Shown piece by piece: positions 7,853 to 19,624 of a stretch of 64,000 nt of DNA (position 1 is the stretch's first letter; every line of letters begins with the position of its first letter). The notes beneath the pieces are model-generated. The model was not told the DNA's origin. It saw only the letters and a program-made list of their open reading frames with translations, and ran no database searches. Origin of the DNA: an uncultured Paracoccaceae bacterium (GTDB lineage: Bacteria > Pseudomonadota > Alphaproteobacteria > Rhodobacterales > Rhodobacteraceae); contig CANMQO010000009.1 in the NCBI GenBank assembly GCA_947500055.1, forward strand, positions 1 through 64,000. The letters run 5' to 3'. The translations under genes and the position numbers were made by a program.

Positions 7853-8102
7853 TCCGCATCCTAAAAAAGTTTGTAATACGCCGAACGTTGCACAGATGCT
7901 GCAAGGCGTCAAACCAGCGCCTGGCCTGACATCGATACCAATGCTTCAGCTTCGGTGGACAGTGTTATTATCTGGTTTGATCTGACGCTTTCCCGTAAGG
8001 TCACGGTGGAACACAAAGGGTCGGTATTCCGGTGATGAGATCAGGAAATGACGTCAATTGGTCACTCCTCGCGTCTGACGGGTTTGTGAGGGATTGATCT
8101 GA
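7853..8102. promoter_or_regulatory. divergent control region between TOMM precursor and cyclase gene
   Basis: These 250 bases lie between two outward-facing genes and must contain both promoters. On the precursor strand a TTGACG lies at about 7911-7916, but no good partner -10 box was found at standard spacing. On the cyclase strand GAGGGA precedes the ATG at 8103. CCGAACGTTGCA at 7881-7892 is also found within the dispersed repeat at 47.19 kb; the match is short and may be chance. Confidence 0.35.
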
Positions 8103-11100
8103 ATGTCAGATATTGAATCCTGGCTGGCGGGTATTGGGCTCGAAAAATACGCTGACCTGTTCAAGGACGCCGAGATCGATGTCGCGATACTGCCCGAACT
8201 TCGGGAGGACGATCTTAAGGAACTCGGGCTTCCCATAGGACCACGCAGGAAAATCTGGGGCGCCATCCAACACATCAAAGAACCTCACACCGACCGGCCA
8301 ACCTCTGAATTTGATCAGGGTGGCGCGGAACTACACGGCGCGGATCCGCAAAAGACCGTTCACGCAGAACGCAGGCATTTGACCGTTATGTTCGTCGACC
8401 TCGTGGGGTCGACCGAGATGGTCATGCGTATGGATGCCGAAGATATGCGCGGGATCATCACGCAATACCAAAAAGCCGTCGCCAGTGTTGTCGCAGAGTT
8501 CAGGGGGTTTGTGGCGACGCTTCTGGGTGATGGCATGCTTTGCTATTTTGGGTGGCCGCAGGCGAATGAAGGTGACGCCGTCCGTGCAGTCCGGGCTGGT
8601 CTTTCGATCATTGAAGCGACGCGAAAAATCATGACGCCCGATGGCGATGCGCTGGCATCCCGTGTGGGTGTTGCATCAGGCGTTGTCGTTGTGGGCGACC
8701 TGATCGGCGGCGGTGCAAGGCAAGAGGCGGCCGTTGTTGGCGAAACCCCAAATCTCGCGGCGAGGCTGCAAGCAGTTGCGCAGCCAAACCAGCTTGTTGT
8801 TCCGGGGGAAGTGTTGCCGCTGCTTGGCACGAATTTTGACTTGTCGCCGTTGGGTCCGCAGACGCTCAAAGGTATCGCCCGTCGCGTAGAGGCATTTGTC
8901 GTCGAGGGTGAAACAGCTGCCGAAAGCAGGTTCGCTGCACGCCGGACCGGCGCGCTAACGCCGATTGTCGGACGGGATCGCGAGCTGGATCTCATCATGG
9001 ATCGCTGGGCAGACACAAAGTCGAGTCACGGTCAGATGGTGCTGGTCAGCGGCGAAGCCGGGATCGGAAAATCGCGTATCGTCCGAGCGGTCGTCGATGA
9101 TGTCGGCAAAGATGGCCCCATTCGCTTTACCTACCAATGCTCGCCGTCACATACCGATAGTGCGTTTTATCCCTTCATTCAGCAGTTGAGTTATTCAGCA
9201 GGTCTTCAGGCAGAGGACACAACCGAGGAGCGCCTTGACAAGATCGAGGCGATTGTTGGTGGCGTCCCTGAAACCAGGGCCCTGGTGGCCCGTCTTTTGG
9301 ATATTGACGGGACGGCGCGCTACGGTCCGCTGGACGTCGCGCCGGCGGATCAGCGTGCGCGCTTGATGAATGTGATGGTCAATTTGATCACCACAAAAGC
9401 GAACGAAAGGCCGGTGCTGGTGGTGTTCGAAGACCTGCATTGGATTGATCCGACGTCATTGGAGTTGCTGACGCTGCTATTGGAGGCGCTGCCAAACCGG
9501 AACATCATGGTCCTGGCCACGACACGGCCCGGTTTTGATCATGAATTCAATGTCGAACAAGCGGTCACATCCGTAGTATTGAACCGTCTTAGCAGGGAAA
9601 CAACATATGCCATTGTCAACACGCTGACCGATGGCAAGCCACTGCCAGAAGATATCGGTCGGATCATTGCACGCCGCACAGATGGTGTTCCCCTTTTCAT
9701 CGAAGAGCTGACGAAAACCATTCTCGAGTCCGGCTCTCTTATCGATGATGCGGGTCGGTTTGTGGTGGATGGTTCTCTGGATGATGTGGCAATCCCGGCA
9801 ACGCTCCAAGACAGTCTCATGGAACGTCTCGACAGGCTGAACTTGACCAAGGAAATCGCGCAGATTGCTGCATGCATCGGTCGGGAATTCAGTTTCCGCC
9901 TGATGGCAAAGATATGCGAGCTGTCTCAGCCGGATCTCGAAGCGGCGCTAAAGCAGCTGATGTCAGCCGAGTTGGTCCATCAACGTGGGTCAGGCCCGAA
10001 TGCGCGATATCTTTTCAAGCATGCATTGGTGCGCGATGCGGCTTACGAAAGCCTGTTGAAAGAGCGGCGGAAACTTTACCACGAACGGATTCTGACTGCG
10101 CTTGAAACTGATCCCGACGCCCGCCCTGAGCTTCTGGCGACTCATGCCGAAGCAGCACGCTTGACCGACCGGGCCATCGGGCTTTGGGAAGTTGCCGGAA
10201 AGGCAGCGATCGCCCGCCCGGCTTATAGAGAAGCAGAAGCGCATCTGCGGCGGGCAATTGCACTGAATGCACCCAAACTGGCCGCAGGGGACAAAGATGC
10301 GTTGTTAAAGGCCCTTGGATTGCACGTTCAGCTATTCGTTGCATTGTCGCCCGGTGCGGGTCTTTGGGCGGACAAGACGGTCGCAACGCTAGAGGACGCC
10401 TTGGCATTGGCCGATCAGGTTGGCGAAACGCCGCTGCGAGGCGATATTATCTACGGCCTCTTGCTCAGCAACTATTTCAGAGGAAACCTGGACAACAGTA
10501 TCGCGAGAGCGGATGAATTGAATGTCATCGCCGATGCTTCCAGGGACTTGGCGCAACTTCTTGTCGGAAAGCGCCTTGCGGCTATCGGGCGGTTGAAAAT
10601 GGGCCGCTTTGCAGAGGCCCAGCCTTATCTGGATGAGGCCGAGGAGCTGTGCAAGGTTATTGCAGATCAGGATCTTGCCGCGCGGTTTGGTCATGACCCA
10701 GTTGTCGCCGTGAAGATTTACCAGTCACTCAGCGCATCATTCGATGGCAGGATTGGTGATGCGGAGAGATATCGCATCGAAGCAGAGGATCGCGCACGCA
10801 AGATTGCGCATACCAATACAAGCTGTGCGATGTATGGGATTGCAGTGACCTGCGCACATGTTGCGAACGACATAGCTGCCGAGCGACGCAATCTGAAAAT
10901 CCTGCAGGAATTGATCGAAGAACACGATGTTACGGCCTCGCGTCTATGGGCAAAAGCGACCTCTGCGCTGCTGCAAATAGCCGATGGCGATGTTTCAGGA
11001 ATTGATGCTTATCGCAAGGCCGAAGCCACAATGGTTGAGGCGAATATCAGGCTTCTTGTACCTGGAAACCGCGTCGTAGCAGCGCATCGTGCTTTCGATC

Positions 11101-11495
11101 ATGGGTGCCTGGATGATGCAATTGAGCTGACAGATGCTGCCGAAACCATGATGAACGAAACCGGAGAAAAAAGCTGGCTGCCTGATGTCTATCGGTTACG
11201 CGCGACATTTGCGCTGGCAGATAATGACGCGGCGGCGGCTGAACACAGGCTCAAACAGGCGATTGACCTATCCCAAAAGCAGGGCGGCGCGTTGTGGGAG
11301 TTTCGTGCATCATTGGATTTGGCGAAGCTCTACCAGAAACTTGGGCGTTTTGACGAAGCCAAGCTCCTGATTGAGCCAATCCTCAAAAAAACGCCAGAAG
11401 GCGATTGCCCGCAGGAAGTTCTGGTAGCCAGGACGCTGATGCAGAATGCGCATCTGGATGTTGGGCGGATGCAGCGGAAAACGAACATAGCGTAG
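8103..11495 (+). CDS. SAM - class III nucleotide cyclase - AAA/STAND ATPase - TPR signalling protein
   Basis: This 1130-residue protein is built in order of a SAM domain (about 3-60, WLAGIGLEKYADLF), a class III adenylate/guanylate cyclase homology domain (about 88-265) with metal-binding D99 in FVDLVGST and D143 in LLGDGMLCYFG, an AAA-type ATPase domain with Walker A GEAGIGKSR (317-325) and a Walker B-like VLVVFEDLHWID (438-449), and about 550 residues of TPR-like helices. This architecture is known from signalling proteins that sense via the ATPase/TPR part and produce cyclic nucleotide. Activity is not certain because some substrate-specifying positions were not checked. It is divergent from the TOMM precursor, so a role in sensing or regulating that system is possible but unproven. 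Confidence 0.85.
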   Translation: MSDIESWLAGIGLEKYADLFKDAEIDVAILPELREDDLKELGLPIGPRRKIWGAIQHIKEPHTDRPTSEFDQGGAELHGADPQKTVHAERRHLTVMFVDLVGSTEMVMRMDAEDMRGIITQYQKAVASVVAEFRGFVATLLGDGMLCYFGWPQANEGDAVRAVRAGLSIIEATRKIMTPDGDALASRVGVASGVVVVGDLIGGGARQEAAVVGETPNLAARLQAVAQPNQLVVPGEVLPLLGTNFDLSPLGPQTLKGIARRVEAFVVEGETAAESRFAARRTGALTPIVGRDRELDLIMDRWADTKSSHGQMVLVSGEAGIGKSRIVRAVVDDVGKDGPIRFTYQCSPSHTDSAFYPFIQQLSYSAGLQAEDTTEERLDKIEAIVGGVPETRALVARLLDIDGTARYGPLDVAPADQRARLMNVMVNLITTKANERPVLVVFEDLHWIDPTSLELLTLLLEALPNRNIMVLATTRPGFDHEFNVEQAVTSVVLNRLSRETTYAIVNTLTDGKPLPEDIGRIIARRTDGVPLFIEELTKTILESGSLIDDAGRFVVDGSLDDVAIPATLQDSLMERLDRLNLTKEIAQIAACIGREFSFRLMAKICELSQPDLEAALKQLMSAELVHQRGSGPNARYLFKHALVRDAAYESLLKERRKLYHERILTALETDPDARPELLATHAEAARLTDRAIGLWEVAGKAAIARPAYREAEAHLRRAIALNAPKLAAGDKDALLKALGLHVQLFVALSPGAGLWADKTVATLEDALALADQVGETPLRGDIIYGLLLSNYFRGNLDNSIARADELNVIADASRDLAQLLVGKRLAAIGRLKMGRFAEAQPYLDEAEELCKVIADQDLAARFGHDPVVAVKIYQSLSASFDGRIGDAERYRIEAEDRARKIAHTNTSCAMYGIAVTCAHVANDIAAERRNLKILQELIEEHDVTASRLWAKATSALLQIADGDVSGIDAYRKAEATMVEANIRLLVPGNRVVAAHRAFDHGCLDDAIELTDAAETMMNETGEKSWLPDVYRLRATFALADNDAAAAEHRLKQAIDLSQKQGGALWEFRASLDLAKLYQKLGRFDEAKLLIEPILKKTPEGDCPQEVLVARTLMQNAHLDVGRMQRKTNIA

Positions 11496-11564
11496 ACCGG
11501 ACCGGTTTAACCCGACGTCTTGCTGACACCAAACGAGGTTGCAAAGCAGGCCGTCAAGCGATGA

Positions 11565-13712
<2,148 letters not shown>

Positions 13713-13935
13713 GCGGTATGTCGAATGCAGATGCTGTTGCGAGGCTTTGAGCGCTATTTTATGTTATAATTCATGTGCTTAGATCGCATCTTGCACAATT
13801 CGGGCAATCTTATCGGCTGTTTCCGTTGCTGAACCAAATGCGGATATACCCCGGTATTGTCAGGCATTGGTCCCATTCCTGCCCGATTTGACCACCATCA
13901 CAGTGATCAAATCAGTTTGAGTTTGGGATGCGCGT

Positions 13936-14841
13936 ATGGATCGTCTGACGGAAATGGAAGCCTTCGCCACTGTTGTGGATCAGGGCGGATTCACAGACGC
14001 GGCCAAGAAGATGGGCATCTCCAAATCCGCCGTTTCCAAACATGTATCCTCGCTTGAGGCTCGCTTGGGCGCACGCCTTTTGAACCGCACCACACGTCGG
14101 GTCAGCCCGACGGAGATCGGCCTTGCCTATTATGACCGTGCGCGCCGTGTCCTGAATGACGCGGGCGAGGCGGATGCGTTGGTGACCTCCATGCAATCGG
14201 CCCCGTCAGGATTGTTGCGGATCAGCGTTGCGACCGATTTCGGCGTGAACCATCTGTCGCCGGTGCTGGGCGAGTTCCTGAGCGAGTTTCCCGATATCAC
14301 GGTCAACATGGTGCTGAACAACCGCTATGTTGAGCTGATCTCCGAAGGCTTTGACATGGCTGTGCGTATTGGAGAGCTGGAAGACAGCACCCTGAGGGCT
14401 CGCAAGTTGACCGAGACGACAAAGCGGATGATTGCCAGCCCAGCTTACTTTGCGCAATATGGTCGCCCCGAAAAGATCGATGACCTGAACGAACATAAAC
14501 TGCTGCATTATTCCAATCAGGCCAATTCCGCCGTCTGGAAACTGACAGCCCCGTCCGGCGAAAAACGCCAGGTGCGCACTGCCGGTTGGCTGACGGTAAA
14601 TGACGGACAATCGCTGTTGAACGCCTGTATTGGCGGGCTTGGCATCGCCTACCTGCCCAGCTTCCTTTATGCTGACGCGATGCGCGAAGGATTGGTCGAA
14701 GAGGCGATTCCAGATCTTCCGCAGGAAAAGCAGGGGATCTATGCCGTCTATCCGCCCGGCCGCTTCACCCAGCCAAAAGTACGGGCATTCATTGATTTCC
14801 TCGTCCACGCCTTTGCCGAAAAAGGCCCGGACATCTGGTAG
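13936..14841 (+). CDS. LysR-family transcriptional regulator
   Basis: This 301-residue regulator has the LysR winged helix-turn-helix at residues 1-60 (MEAFATVVDQGGFTDAAKKM, ISKSAVSKHVSSLEARLG) and a periplasmic-binding-like effector domain from about residue 90. It belongs to the subgroup with TDFGVNHLSPVLGEFL, often found beside oxidoreductases. It lies 223 bases after the FadH-like gene, with a TATAAT at about 13766 but no clear -35 at standard spacing. Its transcript ends at a strong terminator at 14879. Target and effector are unknown. Confidence 0.9.
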   Translation: MDRLTEMEAFATVVDQGGFTDAAKKMGISKSAVSKHVSSLEARLGARLLNRTTRRVSPTEIGLAYYDRARRVLNDAGEADALVTSMQSAPSGLLRISVATDFGVNHLSPVLGEFLSEFPDITVNMVLNNRYVELISEGFDMAVRIGELEDSTLRARKLTETTKRMIASPAYFAQYGRPEKIDDLNEHKLLHYSNQANSAVWKLTAPSGEKRQVRTAGWLTVNDGQSLLNACIGGLGIAYLPSFLYADAMREGLVEEAIPDLPQEKQGIYAVYPPGRFTQPKVRAFIDFLVHAFAEKGPDIW

Positions 14842-14878
14842 GTCACGTTATTTTCCCAAGGTGCATGTCACCATACTG

Positions 14879-14909
14879 GCGCGGCCGTGTTGTTGGCCGC
14901 GCTTTTTTT
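14879..14909 (+). terminator. intrinsic terminator of the LysR gene
   Basis: GCGCGGCC (14879-14886) and GGCCGCGC (14895-14902) form a perfect eight-pair GC-rich stem with an eight-base loop, followed by seven T. The T-run touches the stop codon of the convergent OmpA-domain gene. Confidence 0.92.
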
Positions 14910-15849
14910 AACCATCGGGGATCGATGTGACGATAACCTCGACCCGGCGATTTGCCTCGCGGCCGGTTTCGGTTGCGTTGCTGTCAATCGGGGAAAGATA
15001 GCCCATACCTTCGGCAGCCAGCTTTGTCCTGCTGATGCCAAACTCGGTGACCAACCGTTCCAATACGGCCGCTGCGCGCCTTTTTGACAGGGCAATATTG
15101 GTATCAAGCGACCCTGAACTATCTGTGTGTCCAACCAACGCCACGGTGGTATCGGGAGAACTGGCCAGAAATTCCGCTAATCCCGCAAGTGACGCGAAGG
15201 GCCCGGCGCCCAACTGTGATGATCCCGGGGCGAATGCCAGATCGTCAAGCACCGCATGCCCGCGTGTTTCAAGCTGCTGCGCCAGATCGCCTGTGGCCTG
15301 TGTATCAGTGCCGCGCAGGGCAGGTGCGGTTGTTGTGACCAGTGGTGCATCTGCTGCAGCTGTGGGGCTGACACGCGTCACCTGAACAAAGCCGGCCTGC
15401 GATGTGCGACTGACAAACAGGCTGACATATTCGGTGCCCTCCGGCACGATGCGGCTGGCGGCCAGAAATCGAAAATCGCCGATATTGATCTGCATCTCGG
15501 GTGGGGGCAGGGCGGACGTGTTAAACCGGAAATCAAATCCGCCGCAGGCCTCGGTCTGGCACTCGAAAATGATGTGAAACCGGTCATTACGCAGTTGTTC
15601 ACGCACCGGGCGCAGCAACTGCAACGTGGTCAGGGAAGGGGCCGCAATGCGCCATGCCTGTTGGGTCAGGTGGCCTTCGACCACTTCCGTAGGCATGCTG
15701 CCTTTGTCCCAGATGCCAACCGGCATTGTATAGCTGTCCAGATTGCTGATCTGCTCAATTTGCAGCGTGGCGTTGCTGGGAAATTCCAGCGATTGGCCCG
15801 CCGCTGCTCCCGCCCAGCAGATCAGAAAACCCAGCGCCCCACGGATCAT
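14908..15849 (-). CDS. secreted OmpA-domain protein
   Basis: This 313-residue protein has a cleavable signal peptide (MIRGALGFLICWAGAAAGQS). It has an uncharacterised N-terminal domain with two Cys (ECQTEACGG) that may form a disulfide, and a C-terminal OmpA/Pal peptidoglycan-binding domain (about 195-310) with VALVGHTDSSGS and NRRVEV. It is probably a periplasmic or outer-membrane protein tethered to peptidoglycan. Its start overlaps the stop of the AhpD-like gene by four bases, so the two are co-transcribed, at the end of a four-gene minus-strand run from CinA. Confidence 0.85.
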   Translation of the reverse strand: MIRGALGFLICWAGAAAGQSLEFPSNATLQIEQISNLDSYTMPVGIWDKGSMPTEVVEGHLTQQAWRIAAPSLTTLQLLRPVREQLRNDRFHIIFECQTEACGGFDFRFNTSALPPPEMQINIGDFRFLAASRIVPEGTEYVSLFVSRTSQAGFVQVTRVSPTAAADAPLVTTTAPALRGTDTQATGDLAQQLETRGHAVLDDLAFAPGSSQLGAGPFASLAGLAEFLASSPDTTVALVGHTDSSGSLDTNIALSKRRAAAVLERLVTEFGISRTKLAAEGMGYLSPIDSNATETGREANRRVEVIVTSIPDG

Positions 15850-16412
15850 CGGGCTTGGGCGTGATATTCATCATTCGGGCGCATATCGGTGGCTGACGCC
15901 ATCCGGTTGCTCATGTTGTAAAACCCGGTCACGGCGGCAATGTCCCAGATGTCGCGATCTGAAAAGCCGACCTTGCGCAAGGCGTCACGATCATCTTCGG
16001 TGACTTTGGCGCTGGACACTGTCACCAGCTCAGCAAATTCCAGCATTGCCTTCTGGCGTGCATCCAGCCGGGCGGCGCGCCAGTTCATCACCAGCATTTC
16101 ACCCAGTTGCGGATCACCTGACAATTGCCTGACCGCAGCACCATGGGCCGTCAGGCAGTAGTAGCATTTATTGATCGACGACACAGTCACCGCGATCATT
16201 TCGCGCTCCAGTTTCGACAGGCCGGAATCGGCAAGCATCACATCGTTGTAAAGTGCCGTGAACGCATTCAGCTTATCGATATCAAAGGCGTAGGCCTGCA
16301 AGACATTGGGGATCATCCCCAATTTTTCGGTGCAGATATCAAAATACTTCTGTGTCGCCTCTGGCAAGGGATCAACCATTGGCAGGTCAAGGGCGGTGGG
16401 TTGTTTGGTCAA
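15846..16412 (-). CDS. peroxidase-related AhpD/carboxymuconolactone decarboxylase-like protein
   Basis: This 188-residue protein has the AhpD/CMD thiol motif C83-Y-Y-C86 with H90 (CYYCLTAH), placing it among the alkylhydroperoxidase-like 'peroxidase-related enzymes'. The start is TTG at 16412, with GGAG seven bases upstream and only four bases after the GNAT stop. The longer frame to 16454 lacks this ribosome site and reads into the upstream gene. Role is inferred as thiol-dependent peroxide or radical detoxification in the cytoplasm. Confidence 0.85.
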   Translation of the reverse strand: MTKQPTALDLPMVDPLPEATQKYFDICTEKLGMIPNVLQAYAFDIDKLNAFTALYNDVMLADSGLSKLEREMIAVTVSSINKCYYCLTAHGAAVRQLSGDPQLGEMLVMNWRAARLDARQKAMLEFAELVTVSSAKVTEDDRDALRKVGFSDRDIWDIAAVTGFYNMSNRMASATDMRPNDEYHAQAR

Positions 16413-16416
16413 AAGA

Positions 16417-17142
16417 TCACTCCGACAGGCCACGATAGTGGTACTGTCCCACAATGGTCATCCCGAGGGAAGCATAGAGCGCATTGGCGCCGACATTGTC
16501 GCGGGTGGTGACCAATGTCAGATAGGCGGCCCCCTTGGCCTGCGCCCAGAAAGCAGCGGATCGGGTCAATGCGGCGGCCAGACCCCGCCGCCGGTAGTTT
16601 TCGGCAATTTCGAGGGCGTGGATCATCGCGCAATCGGCAGCGATGCCGACATAAACCGTCCCTGCCGGCTTGTCATCCAACCGGCCTAACAAGGTGGTCT
16701 TTGGGTGGCGCGCGCGATCCATAATGTCGAGCCTTCCCGCGCCGATCCCGCCTGCCGACCAAATCTCGGTCTGGACAGACAGCGGCGGCCACACCTCAAA
16801 TGAGGTCACCGGCGGCGGGCGTTCGGTGGCGATGGCCCCGACCGGGGCGGCATACATGTTCACCGGATCCATGATTGCATAACCAAGCTTCGCCAGTTCA
16901 GCGTCCAGTGCCTCATCACCTTCGCGGATCATGAATAGCGGGGCCTGCCCGGCCTCGCGCATGGCATCTGTGGCCATTGCGATATCGTCGGCAACGACAG
17001 GTTTTTCGGCTGTCGCGGCGCTCACACGGTTTGACCCGCTATCGTCGAGCCGCACGGTCCAGGGACCAAGGGCCTGCTTGGCCGAGGCTGGCCACGATCC
17101 GTCAATCACGGCATATAGTTTTTGGGCACTGGGTAATGTCAC
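16417..17142 (-). CDS. GNAT-family N-acetyltransferase
   Basis: This 241-residue protein has a C-terminal GNAT fold, with the acetyl-CoA loop IAENYRRRGLAAALTRSA near residues 177-195 and the closing ALYASLGM element. The N-terminal 100 residues are less conserved and may be a degenerate second GNAT domain. It overlaps the CinA-like gene upstream by four bases and is followed after four bases by the AhpD-like gene. The substrate is unknown. Confidence 0.82.
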   Translation of the reverse strand: MTLPSAQKLYAVIDGSWPASAKQALGPWTVRLDDSGSNRVSAATAEKPVVADDIAMATDAMREAGQAPLFMIREGDEALDAELAKLGYAIMDPVNMYAAPVGAIATERPPPVTSFEVWPPLSVQTEIWSAGGIGAGRLDIMDRARHPKTTLLGRLDDKPAGTVYVGIAADCAMIHALEIAENYRRRGLAAALTRSAAFWAQAKGAAYLTLVTTRDNVGANALYASLGMTIVGQYHYRGLSE

Positions 17143-17861
17143 GTGGGCAGCATATGTTGCAATTTGTCCATTGCCAAATCCAATCGCGCCGCGTCCGCGC
17201 CACGAACAACAATATTTGACCCATAGATCCCGTCTTTCTGAAACGGATATGAACCGACCGACAGGTCAGGGAAACTTTCTGCAAACTGACCCAACGGCCC
17301 GGCGATATCCCCCTCGCCACGCATGACCCGCACCGTGCGTGACAGCATGGGCGCACCACCGGTCAGTGTTGGCAGGATACTCGCCACCATGGCTTGAAAC
17401 ACAGACGGCACACCGGCCATGACATGCACGTTGCGAATGGTGAAACCGGGCGCGGTGCTGACAGGGTTGTCAATCAGGGTGGCCCCATCAGGAATACGGG
17501 CCATGCGCAGCCGGGCGGCGTTCAACTCCTGCCCAGACCGGTCATAATGGGCCTGTAGCAAGGCGCGGGCATCGTCCCGCACATCAATATGTGTGTCAAA
17601 GGCCGCCGCGATGCAATCGGCCGTAATGTCATCATGGGTTGGGCCAATGCCCCCGCTTGTGAACACATGGGCATAGTCATCAGACAGCGCCCGCACGGCG
17701 TCAATGATCGCGGATCTGTCATCGCTCACCACGCGCACCTCGCGCAGATCAATCCCTGCCGTGGTCAGCGCCCCCGCAAGGTAATGCATGTTTGCATCGC
17801 GGGTGCGGCCAGACAGGATTTCATCCCCGATGACAAGCATAGCGGCGGTTGGGTTCGGCAT
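17139..17861 (-). CDS. CinA/MoaB-type molybdopterin-binding domain protein
   Basis: This 240-residue protein matches the N-terminal half of CinA: MLVIGDEILSGRTRDAN, then FTSGGIGPTHDDIT near residues 67-80. It lacks the C-terminal nicotinamide-nucleotide amidohydrolase domain, as is common in alphaproteobacteria. The family has pyrophosphatase activity on ADP-ribose in some members, so it is probably a nucleotide or cofactor repair enzyme. It is divergent from sfsA with only about 41 bases between the starts. Confidence 0.87.
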   Translation of the reverse strand: MPNPTAAMLVIGDEILSGRTRDANMHYLAGALTTAGIDLREVRVVSDDRSAIIDAVRALSDDYAHVFTSGGIGPTHDDITADCIAAAFDTHIDVRDDARALLQAHYDRSGQELNAARLRMARIPDGATLIDNPVSTAPGFTIRNVHVMAGVPSVFQAMVASILPTLTGGAPMLSRTVRVMRGEGDIAGPLGQFAESFPDLSVGSYPFQKDGIYGSNIVVRGADAARLDLAMDKLQHMLPT

Positions 17862-17902
17862 GCGGGTTCTCCTTGTCCGTTCGTCAGGTTATAGGGCGTG
17901 CC

Positions 17903-18604
17903 ATGCAGTTTTCCACGCCTCTTTTGCCCGCCCGTCTGATCCTTCGCTACAAACGGTTTCTGGCCGATGTCCGGTTGCAGGACGGGCGAGAGGTGACCGC
18001 CCATTGCGCCAATCCGGGATCAATGATGGGTTTGGCTGAACCCGGCATGAAGCTCTGGCTGGAACCGAACGATGATCCCAAGAAAAAGCTGAAATATGGC
18101 TGGCGTCTGGTCGACCACGAAAACGGGCATTTCACCGGCGTCGATACCAGCATCCCCAACAAGGCATTGAAGGCAGCATTGCTCGACCACGCGGTTCCGG
18201 GCCTGCCACCCTACACGCTGGTCCGGCCAGAGGTGAAATATGGCGAGAATAGCCGCATTGATTTCCTGCTTAGCGGCGATGGCACCGACTGCTATGTCGA
18301 GGTCAAGAGCGTGACACTGTCCCGTAAACCGGGCCTTGCGGAATTTCCCGATAGCGTCACAGCGCGCGGGGCCAAACATCTGGCGGAACTGGCCAGGATG
18401 GCAGTGGCGGGTCATCGCGCAATCATGCTGTATCTGGTGCAGCGCACCGATTGCGATGCTGTGACCCTGGCACGTGATATCGACCCGGCCTACGCATCCG
18501 CCTTTGCCGCCGCGCAGGCGAAAGGGGTTCAGGTTCTGGCGTTCGGGTGCAATATCTCTCCGCAGGAAATCACCGTCGGGGCATCAATGCCGTTCCGACC
18601 CTAG
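17903..18604 (+). CDS. sfsA: SfsA, sugar fermentation stimulation protein homologue
   Basis: This 233-residue protein is nearly the same length as E. coli SfsA (234) and carries the typical YKRFLADVRL, HCANPGSM and SRIDFLL...CYVEVKSVTL segments. The VEVKSV region belongs to a nuclease-like fold; DNA binding has been reported for the family. ATG 17903 aligns with homologues; an upstream in-frame start at 17849 would overlap the divergent gene. Its true cellular role is still unclear. Confidence 0.9.
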   Translation: MQFSTPLLPARLILRYKRFLADVRLQDGREVTAHCANPGSMMGLAEPGMKLWLEPNDDPKKKLKYGWRLVDHENGHFTGVDTSIPNKALKAALLDHAVPGLPPYTLVRPEVKYGENSRIDFLLSGDGTDCYVEVKSVTLSRKPGLAEFPDSVTARGAKHLAELARMAVAGHRAIMLYLVQRTDCDAVTLARDIDPAYASAFAAAQAKGVQVLAFGCNISPQEITVGASMPFRP

Positions 18605-18661
18605 AAGTCGCCCGGCAATTCGCCTATGTGCAAAATCAAGACGGAATAAAGGACGACCCAG

Positions 18662-19474
18662 GTGGAAACGAATAGCGGCCGCATTACAAAGGATGGCATC
18701 CGGATTTACGAACCCGGCGATTTTGCTGGCATGCATGCTGCCGGGCGCCTGGCCGCGCAGATTCTGGATGATATTGCCGCGCATGTCTTTCCCGGCCAGA
18801 CCACCGGAGAGATCGACCGCCTGATCACGCAGATGGTCGAAGATGCCGGCGCAACCTCGGCCACGATCGGTTATAAGGGCTACCAGCATGCCAGCTGTAT
18901 CTCTGTCAATCATGTGGTCTGTCACGGCATCCCCGGCGACAAAAAGCTGAAAGATGGCGATATCCTGAATGTCGACGTCACGGTCATTGTTGACGGGTGG
19001 TTCGGCGACACCAGCCGGATGTATGTCGCGGGGAACGCATCGCGCAAGGCAGAGCGTCTGATTCAAGTCACCCATGATTCCCTGATGCGGGGGATTGAGG
19101 CTGCCAAACCCGGTAATACCTTTGGCGATATCGGCCACGCGATCCAAGTTTACGCCGAAAGCAACCGGATGTCCGTGGTGCGCGATTTCTGCGGGCATGG
19201 GCTGGGGCGCGTCTTTCACGCGCCGCCCAATGTTGTTCATTACGGGCGGCCGGGCACTGGCCCTACGCTGGAAGAGGGCATGTTCTTTACCATCGAACCA
19301 ATGGTCAATCTGGGCCGCGCCGATACCAAGGTGCTGGCGGACGACTGGACGGCGGTCACCCGCGACAAATCCTTGTCGGCGCAGTTTGAGCATTCCATCG
19401 GGATCACCGCAGACGGGTGTGAGATTTTCACCTTGTCCCCTGCCGGTCGCTTCCACCCGACATCAGCTAACTAA
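18662..19474 (+). CDS. map: type I methionine aminopeptidase
   Basis: This 270-residue cytoplasmic metallopeptidase removes the initiator Met from nascent proteins. The five metal ligands are all present with the exact E. coli spacing: D105, D116, H179, E212 and E243. NHVVCHGIP and FCGHGLGRVFH are typical. The start is GTG 18662 with AGGA eight bases upstream. It follows sfsA by 57 bases on the same strand. A small symmetric element, GAAAAT-agagt-ATTTTC, at 19480-19496 just after the stop could end the transcript. Confidence 0.95.
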   Translation: METNSGRITKDGIRIYEPGDFAGMHAAGRLAAQILDDIAAHVFPGQTTGEIDRLITQMVEDAGATSATIGYKGYQHASCISVNHVVCHGIPGDKKLKDGDILNVDVTVIVDGWFGDTSRMYVAGNASRKAERLIQVTHDSLMRGIEAAKPGNTFGDIGHAIQVYAESNRMSVVRDFCGHGLGRVFHAPPNVVHYGRPGTGPTLEEGMFFTIEPMVNLGRADTKVLADDWTAVTRDKSLSAQFEHSIGITADGCEIFTLSPAGRFHPTSAN

Positions 19475-19527
19475 ACCCCGAAAATAGAGTATTTTCATGG
19501 GTTTCTGCGAATCTTTCCAACTATTTG

Positions 19528-19544
19528 TTGCGAATGACTTGCAA
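19528..19544 (+). promoter_or_regulatory. weak Fur-like imperfect palindrome upstream of the TRAP binding protein
   Basis: TTGCGAATGACTTGCAA has symmetric TTGC/GCAA ends and resembles Fur-type sites in composition, 81 bases before the start codon. Only about six of nine positions are symmetric, so it is a candidate site only. Confidence 0.25.
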
Positions 19545-19624
19545 GTAGCGGCGCGTTGGCCCATATCAGCACTGTCGCTAGCGGTGACATCCTCCCAATA
19601 AATATCGATGAAAGGATGCATGAT

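Noticed and set aside
8049..8056. TGACGTCA, identical to the eukaryotic cAMP response element, next to a cyclase gene
   Set aside because: Bacterial CRP-type sites differ (TGTGA-N6-TCACA); an 8-base palindrome is likely chance.
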